From: Anticarsia gemmatalis
Lineage: Eukaryota > Arthropoda > Insecta > Lepidoptera > Erebidae
Length of the DNA stretch: 64,000 nt
Reading direction: 5' to 3'
NCBI RefSeq assembly: GCF_050436995.1
Contig: NC_134756.1
Coordinates: forward strand, 5,332,001 to 5,396,000
Every line of letters starts with the position of its first letter. Positions within the stretch are counted from its first letter, which is position 1. Position numbers and translations under genes: made by a program. The notes under the pieces were generated by a model, which saw only the letters and a program-made list of their open reading frames with translations, searched no databases and had not been told where the DNA came from. Of this stretch, positions 62,101 through 64,000 are shown in pieces.

Positions 62101-64000
62101 CGAAATGTGATTTTTTCCTCAACAACGTAGGCGGTTTATTTATGTACACTAACTAACTTCCTCGGTTAATTTTTAGATCAATCGATTCGACGTAGACGTA
62201 AACATATCACGAGATTAAACAAATCACGAAGTAAAGGTTGTTGAACTTTGTTTCTACGATTTACTATTGTGCACTTATCATGTTGTCAGGTGGCAGTTGC
62301 GGCGCTGTTGGCCCTAATGTACTAAACATACAAGGAAGAAGAAAAAGTGAGTAAATAGCATTAGCTCTTCGCAGTTACCTCAGTGGTTCTTGCGTAAGTG
62401 CCTTACCATTGTTCGCAATGAGACAACTGCAACGATAACAACCAGTGAATTAATTTCAATTTATCTTCAAACCAAAATACACCTTAAGTCCACGTCACAG
62501 GATCAATTATGAGATAAAATGGAGTTAATTTGTGACAATGTATACAGAAAATGCATTATGCAGTACGGAAACACATTGCTTTCTAAACGTTCATGCTATC
62601 GAACATATGTTTTTGCGACAAGTCGCTTATGGCTGCGTGGAATTTCTTACGGATAGTTCAGTGACAAGAAATGTTTCAGTACATCCTGGCTGATATAAAT
62701 GTGTAAAACACGTGAAGCTATTTCAATGTAAACATTGAATATGCATTAAATTCCAGTTCGCCAGAAATGAATACAGAGTATACAGACCAAGTTCAGAAGT
62801 TCTTTTCAAACTTTTATTGTTTTACACATCTTTTCCCACCAATTACGTATCGCGTTATGTTTATCTTTTTTCACATCGTAACAATTTCTTATTACATCTG
62901 TAACAAAACGCACATACCTGTGGAATCCGAGAAGCATCCGTGGCAATGTTCAGCCACCATGAAATAATCCTGGCAAACATGACCATCATTATAATTTATT
63001 ATGAACAAAGGCGGTGAAACGACTTTGCAATCGAGTCAACAGGGTGTGACCGTATCTTGGACTGTACCATTGTTCGGGCTCCTATCAAATTGTCATCCAA
63101 ACCACCCCCTCTATTTCGCCTTCTACTTTTTATAAAGTTTACGGTATTAGCCGGTACCTCGCCATAGTTACTTGTGATTCCATAAGTTACTTGTTTGTTT
63201 ATCGTGCGTGATTGTGTTTACTGTGGTAACATGTGGTTTATTTCTAGCAAATATCAAGTTTTCCTTGTTGTTACAGTACAGATTTTGACTTGCGAAATAG
63301 CTGATTGCAGCGCTATTACCAATACGAATCTCAACACTAGCTTACGAGATTATTCTAAGGATGAAGGGAATGTACGTGATCAGTGATTTAAATCGATTAT
63401 GTTTTTATTTTCTTTTATAACATTGTATTTACTTTTCAGAATAAGACACACGTGAAAACCTTACAAAAAGAGGAAATAGGAAAACACGCATACTTTATAC
63501 CAGCCAACAACCCAATTAAATTCAAGGTGTGAATTTCAAATATTTGCAATTTCCTTATTCATTAATAACGAAAACGTCTCGCTTCACAACCACAATTCTA
63601 TACAATTCAGATCTAGTGTTTAGAATAGCAGTTTACTATGTTGGCACAAAGTGGTAACTAACTCATATTAAATTCGCACGCATCAAATTTTTATGTGGTA
63701 TCTCATTTACCTGCCATGTAAACGGCCTGTCAACGAAAAAGCAACTATATAGAAATTGAAACAATTTAAGTAGTATTGCAAATCATAAAGCGCTTCCATG
63801 TCTGATTTTTTAAATGTCATCACAATTAAGAGCAAAATCTTTGTTTAGCTCTTATAATTGCTCGCTTAAGCCGCGAGGCAAGTATTCTGCATTAGCCCTA
63901 CACTGCTATAATATATTCGAAGGGCTAACTAGTATTTATAATGAGAGTAGTTAAACCGGGCGCAATTACTTCGCCGCATAGCCGACAGCATTTAGCGCAT

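Larger units (their letters stand above)
51797..64000. other. AT-rich DNA upstream of the exon, mostly unrecognised
   Basis: This lies 5' of the minus-strand exon, so it is either an upstream intron or promoter-side DNA. It holds the repeats at 54730-54902, 58396-58460 and 58954-59170. GC-richer patches occur near 59280-59420, 60540-60720 and 61735-61945, without frames or splice pairs. A weak inverted pair, ggcttatcc/ggataagcc, is at 52464-52512. No upstream exon was identified. Confidence 0.45.

Overview
The window is strongly AT-rich eukaryotic DNA. There are no long open reading frames, but there is a dense population of short interspersed repeats of kinds typical of Lepidoptera: small Helitrons starting TCTATA and ending CTAG, tRNA-derived SINEs, RTE-like non-LTR 3' tails, and TIR/hairpin MITEs. 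I read it as an intronic/intergenic stretch of a moth or butterfly nuclear genome. That placement is inference from repeat families I recognise, not from a database search. There are no operons, no CRISPR array and no complete gene.

Gene content is sparse. The best coding evidence is two small exons on the minus strand, 51720-51796 and 38445-38509. Each has a good acceptor and donor, and their phases are compatible across a 13.2-kb intron. The product was not recognised. Three further minus-strand open segments, near 33.2-33.3, 33.7-33.9 and 34.1-34.3 kb, look weakly exon-like and may or may not belong to the same gene.

Layout: 1-10 kb is nearly featureless AT-rich DNA with one Helitron (4000-4243) and small hairpin repeats. 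10.4-12.7 kb holds a SINE and copy A of an unusual 1.15-kb element with a ~190-bp-armed palindrome at one end and a small GC-rich hairpin at the other. 14.4-21.2 kb holds a cluster of 5'-truncated retrotransposon tails, one with a perfect 18-bp target duplication, plus an exact CTCF-like core motif at 19535-19548. 22.7-23.4 kb is a 722-bp TIR element. 26.8-38.0 kb has scattered SINE relics and a clean 225-bp Helitron (32787-33011). 38.4-51.8 kb is the inferred intron, which contains element copies B (a composite, 44183-46332, with a Helitron-like insert) and C (48380-49530). 51.8-64 kb is mostly unrecognised AT-rich DNA with two or three old repeats.

The most interesting signal is the three-copy palindromic element. 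Within each copy the two arms share copy-specific changes, including a 17-bp insertion present in both arms of copy B. This suggests that the arms are homogenised or re-formed, and the element may use a distinctive mechanism.
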